From Combretum micranthum (lineage: Eukaryota; Streptophyta; Magnoliopsida; Myrtales; Combretaceae), in NCBI GenBank assembly GCA_024138025.1, contig JAMXBD010001378.1, forward strand, positions 310,001 to 374,000: a stretch of DNA of 64,000 nucleotides. Direction: 5' to 3'. Shown in pieces: positions 23,970 to 36,133 of this stretch. The notes below the pieces were generated by a model. That model ran no database searches. It was not told the origin of the DNA and saw only the letters and a program-made list of their open reading frames with translations. Every line of letters begins with the position of its first letter. Position 1 is the stretch's first letter. The position numbers were made by a program, and so were the translations under genes.

Positions 23970-26900
23970 TGTCACGCCCCAAGGGGTACCATAAACGTGG
24001 CAATCCGCCATACACAATACTAAAGCCTAAAAATGACTACCTTAGTCTTGCAAAGGCTTCCATATCATGTATAAGGCGTACATCACAACCAAGGGAACGC
24101 ATCGGAGTAGCACAATTTATATTGATAATGAATAAGTAATAAGGCAAAGAGAATACTTATCATAAATCATAAACATATTGCATTGCAATTCTTAGGGGCA
24201 TATCCATCTATTATCTTCAAATAAATATACATCACTATTCATATAAGTCATTATATGTAAAGACCTTTACAAAAATTACTTATCTTATGATTCTATTTCC
24301 TTCATAGAAGCTTAACTATCCTTCCATGATTTCCTCAATGTCATGATCCTCACTTTAAGCCATGGATATACCTGTTTCAACAAAATCTATAGGGGTATAA
24401 GCTACAATTAGCTTAGTGAGATATTCCATTTCATTCGCACCATATTTTCAAACAAGTTTGTTTAGATTTTCACTCATATGTTATGCAAGCAATGCAACAA
24501 TCACATGATTACGGAAATATATATAGTTGTCCGGAAACCATATATAGAACGGATTTACCCCTTCGTATCAAAGGTTAGGGAATCGGGGTTGAAGGTCCTC
24601 GACCTTCTACTGCTAGTCCCTAGATCCTCATCCACAACATTTAATTAGCTCGGCTCCGAACCTAGAGTCGCTTTCCCCGAGCGATTCGGATTCTCCAGGA
24701 AGGAACATGGCCCGTGGCACCGCACGATCACAGCCAATCCAACTCTACGCGTAGGAGTAGTAGCCTTCTGAAATAGATGTGACTCGATGGATGCTATACG
24801 TGAGCATTTTGTTTTTCTTAAGCCAAACCTTATTAAGGTTTATTAGGGGCGATCAATCAATTTAGTAAGCAATAAACAGACATACAAGTAAGTAAACAAA
24901 ATTATTTAAACAAGCAGATTGAAGTTGCGATATTCTTAATTCTCATTTCACGCATAAACATAGAATCATATATATATACACATAATCCCGAAATCCCTAA
25001 ATATATTCGTTTTTATCTTTTCTTAGTATACTAATGCTACTACTTTACAAGTACAAGCAAGGTAACGAAATTAGAAGGAATAACTCACTCGTCCATTTGT
25101 GATCTTCTTAGTCGTAGTAATCCTCGGGTAGGGTAATCTCGTATCTTTCATCACCTAGACAAAAGAAATACCCGGGATAAGTCTTTCATGAATTTCTATT
25201 CTGGGAGATTCTAAACTTTTCTTAAAATCGCGGTAAAATCGTATAAGAAGAAATTCCAACCTAAAATGGCTATAACTTGCTCATTTTAACTCGGAATTTC
25301 ACATATAATATACCGTTTTCTACCTATTCGAAAAGATCTATCCATTTCTAAGGTTATCTTTATCATATAAGGTCATTTGGGTTCCGAAAACATGGGGGTA
25401 CAGATTTAAAACGAATTTTTCTAAACTTTTGCAAAAATCCATTTTCTAACTCTACTCCATTTTAAAGAAAATCTTTTTGTAACAATATATATATATATAT
25501 ATATATATAGTTGATAAATCCTTTAAGTATATAGATAAGCTCACTTTATATGCAAGATTTCTAATGGTAGTGTCTCAACAATCTATTTCATAAAACAATT
25601 CCTTTTTAAAGTGTTAAAACTTATCTTAATAAGTTCCTTTTCAAGTAATTGGAAGAAACTTTATAGTTTCATGAGTATATTTTTATTTTATTTCCTTCAT
25701 TTCTTTTTCCAAAACAAGCAAATTTTCCTTTAACCATAGTCTTTCATAAATTTCACTTTTAGTGATAAAAGATCAATTTATCAATAGTATATTAGGTTGT
25801 CGAAAACCTTTTCATAATTTGTTTATTTAGGATGGTCTTAGAAAATGAGTCTTGTTTTCTTATATTCTTTTATAAAATATAAGCTTTTACTTTCCAAAAC
25901 TTGTTCTTTCATCTCTTTTGAAAAGAATAATATTTTATTGATAAAATCCATTATTTTTTAATCTATTTATATTCTTTTGAAAATGAGTTTCTTCTTTTTA
26001 GAAATTTGAAAATCATTATTTTTCCTAAGTGGGTTCATCACCTTATGAGTTTATTTTAACTTTGAAAACTAGTTTGTTTTCTTAGTTTTATTTCGAAGTT
26101 TAAAAAGTTTAAATCTTAAGCTTTTTGTAAAAACTTTTAATATTAATAAATTATAATACTAAAAGCTTAGGTTAATATAATATACAAAGAAAATATTTAT
26201 TTCTTATGATTCCTTGGAAATCTATCTTTTTTATTTATGAAAACGTTGAGAAAGCTCTATTTCTGTGTTGTTGATAATAACTTCATGATTTTGTGATAAA
26301 TCATATAATTGAAAACTTAGCTTTGAGTTCATTAAGTAAAGTAAAATTCTATTTTTAGATTAGTTGAGACATTAGCATTATGTAAATGCAAGTATCATGA
26401 GCATATGAAGAAATAAGAACATAAGAAAATACTAGAAATAAATAATAAGCAAGAAAAATAAAATATCAAGCATTGGGAACCTTAGCTTCATCAAGGAATC
26501 CCGGTCAAGTATTGGAGCCTTAGCTTCATCAAGGCATCCCGAGACTAAGAATGGACTAGTCCCGAAAGATTAAAGAAAATAAATAAAAGATTGTTTTGAC
26601 TAGATATGGACAAGTCTAAGACTAGAAAGACTAGTCTTAATAATAACATGAAATAAATAAATTGCATAACTTGAAAGTAAATAAATAACAAATGAGCTTA
26701 TATGCTCTAAATAAATATATATACATAATACTATATATATAAGTTAGATTAGAAGCAAATAATAACAATAATAACAACAACATAATGAAATAGAAAGCTT
26801 ATGTACAAGAACAAAATATGAACATGTTGTTACTTTTACTACTCATATGAGTTTCAAAACAACACCATAGTCATGTTAAGTTACATGACATGGATGAATA

Positions 26901-28357
26901 ATAGATGAAAGAAATATTTACCTAAAGTATATAAGAGGTATGAAGATGGTAGATGAAATGGGTATTATGTGAGTAGTGATATGTGGTAGATAGTTTATGT
27001 ATGAGGAATGATTTTTGTGAGGAATTAGTTTGAGAGAGTTTTGGTAGGAAAATTCTTGAAGAGAGAATTTGTGGAGAGATTTTGAGAGAGTTTTGGTAGT
27101 GAAAGAAATTGTGTGAAAGAATGAAAGAGGAAGGGGGTATTTATAAAATTTTTGGAGTGAATTTTTTATGTAATTAAATAATTTGAAAAAGAAAAATAAA
27201 TGGATGCAAGAGGGGAGGGGGGCGCCGGTTTTGAGCTTTAGAGGGGGGAGGAGAAATTGTTTTATTTTATTTGTTTGTGTAATAAAGAAGTAATGTGTAA
27301 AGTTGATGTGAATAAAGTTGTATTGGAAATAAAAAAAGTAAGAAAATAGATATGTAGGTGTAAGAAATAGGTGTAAGAAAAAGTAGAGATAGTGAAATAG
27401 TAATGAATAGTAGAAAAGTACTATGAATAGTAGACTAGACAATTAAAGTACCGGTAGTAATAAAAATACACGTAATCGAGCTATATCTGTAATTTTTAGC
27501 TACAGAAAAATTCTAAAACTGATATTTTTGAAATCCGTGTATTTTTACGAGTTTATTGGTATAAATGGGATATTTTTTAATATTCCGAGCTCCGGGACAC
27601 GCTTTTCAAGCACTGATCTCGTTTGAGTCCGAAGGACACTTGAAATTCGTGAATATGATATTTTTATGTTACCGTATATTATTACGAAATATTTTAAGCT
27701 ATTGGCTTAATTTCGTTTTCTAGGGTTTGAAAACGCGGGATTGCCGGATCTTAAACACTAGGGTTCGTTATAGGCTTGTTGACCTTTAGGGTTCCGTTTT
27801 GACTTCCGATTTTACTGAGTTATTCGTAAGATCGTATAATTTTTGAGTTTTGATCGTTTTATATTTTAAGCTCGACGTCTATGTTTTATCTCAATTTATT
27901 TGTGATTATTTGATAGTTTTTAGCTCTCGGGATCGTTTAACCAAGTCTAGGGTTATGAGTTGACTCAGTTTGACTTTTGGCGAAAATTTAGAATTTGTGA
28001 TTCTAAAATTTTACCGAAGGATTTAGGATTTTATCATCTCGTTGTTAAGCGTATTTGGATTTATCGTTTTGATTCGCGTTTTAGGAATTGGGTAGATTAT
28101 TTAATCGGCGTATCGACGTTGATTATACCGGTAGTTGGACTTTATATTTTGTTTCAAGGGTTCTAGTTTTCTCAAGATCCAGAAAGCTCGTTCTTTATCT
28201 TATTTGGAATTAAGTTTTAACTTGATTCGATTTTTAGGGTTTCGTTTCCAGCATTTTGACTCGGTCTAAAATTTGGTTTTTATTTTGAGTCGATTTTCGG
28301 AATGCAAATTTTGATTAGGATTATTTTTAAGAATTATGAATTTTTTGGGGGTTTACA
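23970..28357 (-). mobile_element. 3' LTR of element T3 (4.4 kb)
   Basis: Runs from TGTCACGCCCCAAGGGG to GGGGGTTTACA, 4388 bp, followed by a reversed polypurine tract. It belongs to a subfamily also seen in F3 and the T2 3' LTR. It contains the hairpin (24520-24544), a tail block reading DERYEITLPEDYYD plus TAA (25108-25152, minus), a long AT-rich middle with short A/T tracts, and a reversed TATAAATACCCC box (about 27137-27149). The left flank is GCAAT; no matching right flank was found. Confidence 0.9.
27137..27149 (-). promoter_or_regulatory. TATA box of T3 3' LTR
   Basis: ATTTTATAAATAC on the minus strand, followed downstream by a pyrimidine-rich leader without ATG and, at about 26921, a TTTAG/GTAAAT donor-like site. 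The T2 LTR has the equivalent TATAAATAC at 58770. Confidence 0.55.
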
Positions 28358-29156
28358 ACCTACCCACTTTAAAGAAAGTTTTTCCTCAAAACTTGTTATG
28401 CGTACATAGGTTGATGAGAAATTGTATATCGTAATTCATCAACATTCGTGATTTGGAATTTTGTCTCACGTCTATTTGTTTGAAATGGTATTATGATTTC
28501 ATTATGCCGTTTCCTTAGTTTTTACTTCCACAAAAGGGTTTGGAAGTCTATTGTTGTTGTTGGATTTCTTCTTTCGTAATTTCTATTTTTCGTTTATCTT
28601 TAGATGGTTATATTGGGAATTTCGTTAATATTTTATGCAATATGGCATATATAAAATCAATAAGATTTGGTTTCAGCAACTTTCAACCTTCACTTTACTT
28701 GACTCTTTTTGAAGAGTTTCAAACTCAACCAACACAACAGACGACTGACGACTAGTCACTTGACTTGACTCATTTTTAAACTGATGACGACTCAATATGA
28801 CACGACACTGGTATATTCTCTTAACGAAGGAAGGTTGTAAATTTCTATTGTTTTATTACGTGATCATCTTGATAGTGTTGAGATTGAGAAATTTGGAATT
28901 TTTTTGTTGGGATTTTATCATTACTGGTTTTAGCTCTTAGGCGGTAATAGTTATGCTTTTGATGTACATTGTTTTCGGTGTGTTCCAGGTAAATGGCAAT
29001 TGATTTGCTTTCTTCTTTTGATACGTACTAAATTTTTCGACAATCATATTTTTATTCCTTCTATATTAAGGGAAAAAGGTGATGATTACATAATCTATGG
29101 TCATTACTTGGAAAAATGTTTCTTTTGTCCAAGCGGTACAACAAGAAATCTATTAT
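28358..29156 (-). other. T3 polypurine tract and degenerate remainder, pol missing
   Basis: Starts with the reversed PPT TAAAGTGGGTAGGT (28358-28371), then ~780 bp in which no protease, RT, RNase H or integrase motif is visible in any frame. In T4 the corresponding gag-to-PPT interval is about 3.6 kb, so nearly all of pol is deleted here. Confidence 0.6.
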
Positions 29157-30271
29157 CTAAGGGTAACCTGATATCGATTCGCATTTGTGACTATCGTCTT
29201 CTTCTAAAACAGCGAATTCTATCTCTTGGTTGGCTTCCTCGCAAATCCATTGTCCTTGTAGGTTGTACACACGTATTTCTTGTGAGGGTATTGCCGAGTA
29301 TCTCCCTTCCATATTTTTCTTCTTAGGACACTTCTTGGCAATATGTCCTGGCTCCTTACAGATCAGACAGGTGGCAGAGGTTTTCTTTGGACATCTCAGG
29401 ACCTTGTGATTTGGATTCCCACAGTAGTAACACTTGTGTTGTAACTTAGGACATTGTCTTGCTTGATGTCTCTTTTTGCATTTCCAACATTGGGTATCTG
29501 ATTCCTTTTTATCCTTCTTTGTACTTGGGCCGACCAATGTTTCAAGCTCTTTGAATTTGAGGCTTAGGCTAGGTTCACTTATAGATTCTTCTTCAACTAT
29601 CATGACATTCTCTTCCATCCTTCTCCTTTTCTTAGCACCATCCACAATTCGTGCTCTGTCCACTAGTTCTCGAAAATCTTTGATGTCAAACTCTATCAAT
29701 TTGATGCGAAGGTCTTCATCCAATCCTCCTAAGAAGACTTGCCTCTTGAGCTCTTCACTATTCTTATATGATTCAGGGCATATTGTAATAGCTTACTGAA
29801 CTCTGTTTCATATTGTTCAAGACTACGACCTCCTTGAGAAATACTTAAGAAATCTGCACTATATTAGATTCTCAAGCTTCCAGGGAAAAGTTCTCCAAAA
29901 TTCCTAAATGTCTCCCATGTGATTGGTGGTAGTAGCTCTCTACTTTTGGATTCCCACATATCCTTGCATTGAACCTCAGCATAAAAGTACCATATGTAAG
30001 CTAAAGGTGTTGTGGCACTTCAAAAGCATTGAAAGATCGCTCTATTTGTGCTAACCAATCATCAGCATCCTGGTTTTCCAAAAGCTCCATCAAAATATCT
30101 ATTGCACTTAATGAACTCTGGCAACATACTTTGATATGGTTTTGGTAATGACGACTCAGCTGGTGCTATTTCAAACGGTGGTGTTGGAACTTCGGGTGCC
30201 GCTTCTTATGCAGGCACTGATGTAGGCATAGCATGAGCCTGTTGTGCGAAATTCCTTATGAGGTTAGCAAG
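29157..30271 (-). pseudogene. T3 gag, three zinc knuckles
   Basis: The 188-codon open segment 29723-29157 covers the end of the capsid region (ELVDRARIVDGAKKRR), a Glu/Lys-rich stretch and three zinc knuckles: CWKCKKRHQARQC (CX2CX3HX4C), CYYCGNPNHKVLRC and CLICKEPGHIAKKC. It ends with the VYNLQGQW block and an acidic tail. The capsid core continues to about 30271 in broken frames. The 5' end of gag fuses at about 30271 to mid-LTR sequence, so the start codon, leader and PBS are gone. Confidence 0.85.
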
Positions 30272-32035
30272 TTCTCAATAATTTATTTCATAAAACAATT
30301 CTTTTTAAAGTGTTAAAACTTATCTTGATAAATTTCTTTTCAGGTATTTTGAAGAAACTTTATATTTTCATAGGTTATTATAAATGAGTATATTCTTATT
30401 TTATTCTCTTCATTCCTTTTTCCAAAACAAGTAAATTTTCCTTTAACCTTAGTCTTTCATAAATTATACTTCTAGTGATAAAAGATCAAAGTTATCAAAA
30501 GTGTATTAAGTTGTTGAAAACCTTTTTATAATTTTGTATTTAGAATGGTTTTAGAAAATGAGCCTTGTCTTCTTATATTTATTATCCAAATATAAGTTTT
30601 TTGTTTTTTAAAGCTTGTTCTTTTATTTCCTTTGAAAAGAATCCTCTTTATTGATAAAATCCTTTGTTTTTAATCTTATCTTATTTATATTCTTTGAAAA
30701 TAAGTTTCTTCTTTAGAAACTTGAAAATCGTTATTTTCCTAAGTGGGTTTATAACTTTATGGGTTGAATTCATCTTAACTTTGAAAACTAGTTTGTTTCT
30801 TAGTTTTGTTATGGAGTTAAAAAGAGTTTAATCTTAAGCTTTTTGTTAAAACTTTGAAAACTAACAAATTATTTTATTAAAACTTTGGTTACCGTAATAT
30901 ACAAAGAAAGTATTTATTTCTTATGTTTCCTTGGTAAAGCTATCTTTGTTACTTAAGAAAACTTTGAAAAAACTTGTATTACTCTATTTCTATGTTGTTG
31001 ATAATAACTCCATTATTTTGTGACAAGTCACATAATAGAAAATCTAGTTTGAAGTTCCTTTAATAAAGTAACATTCTATTTTTAAATTAGTTGAGACAAT
31101 ATTATTACGTAGATGCAAGTATTATGAGCATGTAAAATAATAAGAACATGAGAAAATACTATAAACAAATAATAATAAGCAAAATAATAAAAATATTAAG
31201 TATTGGGAACCTTACCTTCATTAAGGTATCCCGGTCAAGTATTGGGAGCCTTAGCTTCATCATGGTATCCTGGGACTAAGAATAGACTAGTCCCAAAAGA
31301 ATAAAGAAAATAAAGAAAAGATTTTTTTGACTTGATATGGACAAGTCTAAGAGTAGAAAGACTAGTCTTAAAGAAATAGGATGAAATAAATAAATTGCAA
31401 AGCATGAAATTAAATAAATAATAAGTGAGCTTATATGCTCTAAAGATTATATATAAATACATAAATATATTTAGTTAGATATGAATAAGAAATTATAACA
31501 ATAAAATCAACATAACAACATAATAAAATAGGAAGTTCATGTGCAAGAACAAAACATGAACATGTTATTGCTTTTACTACTCACATGAGTTTCAAAACAA
31601 CACCATAGTCATATTAAGTTACATGACATGAGTAAATAAATGTTTGGAAGAAGTTTACCTAAAGTGTTTATGTGGTATGAAGATGGTATATGAAAGGAGG
31701 TATTATATGAGTAGTGATATGTGGTAGATAGTTTGCGTATAAGGAATGATTTTTGTGAATAATTAGTTTATGAGAGTTTTGGTAGAGAGAAATCTTAAAG
31801 AGAGGATTTGTGGAGAGATTTTGGGAGAGTTTTGGTTGTGAAGTGAATTGTATGAAAGAATGAAGGAGGAATGGGGTATTTATAGAATTTTGGAGTGAAA
31901 ATTAGATGTAATTAAATTAATTGAAAAAGAAATTAAATCAAGATGAAGAGAAAGGGAGGAGTGGACGGCAATTTGAAGGAGAGAGAGAGAAGTGATAAAA
32001 AAAATAATTTTAAAAGAAAAGTGTAAGAGAAGTTT
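30272..32035 (-). mobile_element. Partial 5' LTR of T3
   Basis: Collinear with about 25570-27290 of the T3 3' LTR (shared AATTTATTTCATAAAACAATTC start, CTTCATCAAGG-type repeats, a TATAAATACCCC box near 31874). The first ~1.6 kb next to the PBS and the last ~1 kb are missing. A deletion between gag and mid-LTR explains the left junction. Confidence 0.75.
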
Positions 32036-32038
32036 GAT

Positions 32039-32465
32039 AAACTCCTAGTAGCGTAAGCTCATACCTGGCACACTGGGCTCCTCGAGGCCAACCATAGATA
32101 ATCATACTGTAATAGAAAACTATAAGGGTATAAGCAAATCTAGTGTAGTGAGATAATTCCTAACTATATAACATTTCTCCAAAAACTCCTACTAGCGTAA
32201 GCTCATACCTGGCACACTGGGCTCCTCGGGGCCAACCATAGATAATCATACTATAATAGAAAACTATAAGAGTATAAGCAAATCTAGCTTAGTGAGATAA
32301 TTCCTAACTATATAACATTTCTCCAAAAACTCCTAGTAGCGTAAGCTCATACCTAGCACACTGGGCTCCTCGGGGCCAACCATAGATAATCATACTGTAA
32401 TAGAAAACTATAAGGATATAAGCAAATCTAGCGTAGTGAGATAATTCCTAACTATATAACATTTC
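32039..32465 (-). repeat. 144-bp tandem triplication inside F3
   Basis: Three nearly identical units start at 32039, 32183 and 32327, each beginning AAACTCCTA.TAGCGTAAGC and including GGGCTCCTCGGGGCC and CTATATAACATTTC. Other LTRs have the equivalent sequence once, so this is a local duplication of the segment that contains the conserved LTR motif TTAGTGAGATAATTCC. Confidence 0.95.
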
Positions 32466-32690
32466 CATACGACAATCAAGTTATTTAATTCAAGCATATG
32501 AAATGCAACATTCACATGATCAACCAAATACACAAGATTATCCGGAAATCAAGTGTAGCATGGATTTAACGCCCTCCATGACAAGGGTTGGGTGGTTATA
32601 GGCCCATACGACCATCAATATTTGCAGATTTGTCGGCTCCTGCTTGCCTTGTAGACTTCTTGGCTCCTACTGACCCATGTAGACTTATCG

Positions 32691-35600
32691 GCTCTTGTAA
32701 ACCCCAATATTCTCAGTAGTTAAGAAACTCCGGATGTTGGAAGCGAAACCCTAATCCGGTCCAGTTTGAGTCCAGTGGAAGAAGCCTAGAAACCCTAAAT
32801 CCGGCTTTCCTTCGGTTTCATAATAAAAGAAATTTTATAAAGTAAATGAATTTGAATTATTGTTCTAAAGTACATTTTAAATCTTCGAAAGTTTTAAATT
32901 TGGGAATTTTTCATTTCCGGGCCTTCCCGAGCTCAATTACGGAAAAGCATGCCCCGGACCACTGATTCAGAAAAATGTTCCGGAATATTCATTAGAACCA
33001 TAATTTTATGAGGATTCCAAAAATATCAATTTTATAATTTTCCAAGCTATAAAAATTATAGTTATAGCTTTTCCCGTGTTTTCAGTACAATCGGTAAAGT
33101 AGATGTCTTGTCTACTATTCACAAGTACAACCTATACTACACACTATCCATACCTTATTCTTACATCCTTACAACTACTCATTTCAATTTTCTTTTCCAA
33201 GAAATTTTGTCTCTTAAATAATTATCACATTTATTACATTTTAAATTTACTAAATTACAAATATCAAATTTTAAAACACACACACACACACATGGATGCG
33301 GCCGCGCCCCCCCCCCCCCCTCTTTTTATTTTCCCTCATTTGATTCATTTTTACAATTTTTATTCATTAATAAACCCTAATGCCTTCATATATAAACATA
33401 TTTTTCTCTCTCTCTCCTCATTTCTTCTTGTTTCAATTTTACAAAAGAGTAAAAAACCCTCTCTTTTTCCCCCTTGGTGCCAGCTTTGCCCCTCCCCTTC
33501 TCACAAGTTCAACTCATTTACTCCTCTTTTCTACTCCAAAACTCCTTTGGCATGTTGATTTTGGATCTTGTTCATCCCAAATCTTGTAATGGCAAGATCA
33601 TTCTTGTGTGTTTTCTCATTTAAATCCCAATGAGCATGAGCAAGGGACATGAAAACACTACTACAAGAATCTCAAGCCATCACAAGAAGTGGATCTAGTA
33701 TTTGGAAGAGTTTTGGTTGAAATATCATCTTGTTCATGCATGTAAAGTAGAGATCTTGCATATATATTGTTGTTCATGCCATGAGATCCATGATTCATGC
33801 ATTATATATAGTAGATCTAAAGTTTAGACATCCACATCTTCATGTACATGCATGATCATAGGTTTATTTTGTTTTCTATGCGTTGATGATCATAAAAATG
33901 TAGTCTTATTCATGTATAGAGATGTTAGATAGTAGATCTTCACATATAGGAAGCAAGAATATTGAAAAAGGAAAGGTTTTGTTAAATATGCAATGTTGGA
34001 AATTCGGATGAAAGTGAAACCCTACCTTAAAAGCCACCAAAATCATTTTCTAACTCATATTTCATAAGAAAAATGAAGGGTATATGTAATAGATATCTTG
34101 AAAGAATGATTTTCATAAGTTTGGATGAGTTTAGGCATGATAGGAATGTAAAATAAGTGGTAGAGTTAGAATGAAAAATATTGATATGTGGATCAATAGT
34201 CAAATTCGTAACTTAGGTTCATGCCTACAAGAACTCTTAGTATCTAAGTCTAAATTGGATGTTTTATAAGCTAAATGAAGTCCTTGGATAGTATATATAT
34301 TGGAGCTTCAATTTTTACTTCATTAGACAAGTTTTTCCATAAGAAAAATGCAAGAAAATGAAATTTTAAAAATTCGGATTTTTACAAAAGGCTTGTTTAA
34401 AAACATGTTTACCAAATGAAAAATGGGAATTTTTTTGCATGAATGAAGGCCATGATTAATATAGACTTTGAGAACTTATTTTCATCCAGATAACAAGTGG
34501 ATTACAAGATTACAAGTCAAAGAAACCCTAAGGAGTGTAAAGTGGAAGAATAGCTTCTTAAGAAATAACCTTTATGGAATTTTCTAACACTTAGGAGTTC
34601 ATGAGAGTTTATTATCACAAAATCATCATGAACATGCATATATTGAGTTCATTACATGGCATTCATGTTAGTAATTCATTCCTATACCATTCATGCATGA
34701 ATCATCAACTAGGAACATTTCTTATCAAAAGCAAAACAAATTTTCGGAATTGGAGAAATCGTGGAACAGATCTGATCCTACTGTTCCATGACCTTAATGT
34801 TTTCAAAACTTAAATTTAATATTATAAATAGATAGATCTTTCGAAGTAGATAGAGATCGATATAAAATTTGTGAAATTCCGAGTTAAAATGACCAAGTTA
34901 TGGCCGTTTTAAGTCGGAACTTCCGCAAATAGCAAGAAATCCGAATTCATCTAGTTTAGATGTATAGCTTGATTTAGTTACATAATGAGAGTCTCATTAG
35001 GATTATTCTTGCTTGGTAGGTGATCCCGAGCAGGACGACACCCTACCTCCCAACTACTACTACTAGAAAGACCGGCGTCCAATGGCCGAGTGAGTTTTAC
35101 TTCCACTCTCAATTAATGGTTGTGATTGTATTGTAGTGGCACTAGTGGTGTCGGCAAAGATAAAAATTTGAATATGCATGATGGGGTATATGGGAATTAT
35201 ATGTGTATTGGTCTACTGTTGATGTGTGGAATGAAACTTAAGAAATATCGAAACCGGGTGTTAAGCTATTGATTGATTAGCGAGTACTTTATATTGAATG
35301 TCTGCGAATAATTGCTGGCCACCTAAAAGAATTGAATTAATGCATATTCGACTCAATTGTAATTGGATTCATTCATATCACGATGGGGTTGGAGCATTCG
35401 CATTGGTTGGTTTTTCGTGATCCATAAAACGAATATGTTGGTTAATCGTGATCCATAAAACGAATTTGTTGGTTAATCGTGATCCATAAAACGAAATATT
35501 GTTAGTTGACCGTGAGCTTAAACGGCGTCGTACCACAGGATTCGTTAATCTGCTAACCCGGGATGGAGGGCACAAGTCCATCCACATATGATTTCCGGTT

Positions 35601-36133
35601 GGTCATATGTTTGTTGAACTCATCTGTTTGATGCATACACTTGCTTGGATAATCACTTGTTTGAATGAATTGTACATAATTGTGTTATGGAAGTTATTAC
35701 TCACTAAGCTAGTTAGCTTATGCCCCCATAGTTTTTATCTATTCCAGCACGAGTTTATATGGCTTAGGCTAAGGCAAGCCACAACACAGGTACCGGAGAT
35801 AGAAGTTTCCCATAGAAGTTTACCTCATTTCTTTTGTATAGACTTCCGTTGGAAACTAAGGACTCTGGATGACTGTAATGGCCTTGTTATTATTTTGCGG
35901 GGGAATGCCCCTTAGATTTTGTAAACTATAATTATGCGTTTTGATTTATCATCTATGGCTAATGAATGCCACATTAAACTGTTTAACTCCATTTGTTGAA
36001 GTATTTTATTGTCGTAAAGGAACGCTTTACATCTACTTAAGACTCCGAAGGGCTCGGGTAGGGAACTCGAGAGTCTTATTTAGTATGTGGCGGGCTGTTA
36101 TGTTTAGGATACCCTACGGGGCGTGACAGCTCC
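32691..36133 (+). mobile_element. Solo LTR S3 with target duplication
   Basis: 3433-bp LTR from TGTAAACCCCAATATT (32696) to CTACGGGGCGTGACA (36128). Flanks GCTCT (32691-32695) and GCTCC (36129-36133) are a 5-bp duplication with one change. Features: CA microsatellite and poly-C (33280-33320), ATATATAAAC TATA box (33388-33397), leader without ATG, donor-like site (33550, GC instead of GT), conserved ~75-nt block (about 34847), tail block DPEQDDTLPPNYYY plus TAG (35022-35066), GTGAGT (35090), 31-bp repeats (about 35410-35500) and the double hairpin (35561-35609). Confidence 0.9.
33280..33320 (+). repeat. (CA)n plus poly-C tract in LTR
   Basis: ACACACACACACACATGGATG, then GCGGCCGCG and a run of C. 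The same compound microsatellite occurs at 15838-15905 and, reversed, at about 518-577 and 19190-19233, with different C-run lengths. It lies just upstream of the LTR TATA box. Confidence 0.85.

Noticed and set aside
26918..27442. 174-codon minus-strand ORF rich in Phe, Leu and Tyr
   Set aside because: It lies across the T3 LTR promoter region in low-complexity A/T-rich DNA, and other copies of the LTR break the frame.
33103..33558. 151-codon plus-strand ORF spanning the LTR promoter, with a Pro run
   Set aside because: It covers the U3, CA/poly-C microsatellite, TATA box and leader of S3; homologous LTRs do not keep the frame, because the poly-C length varies.
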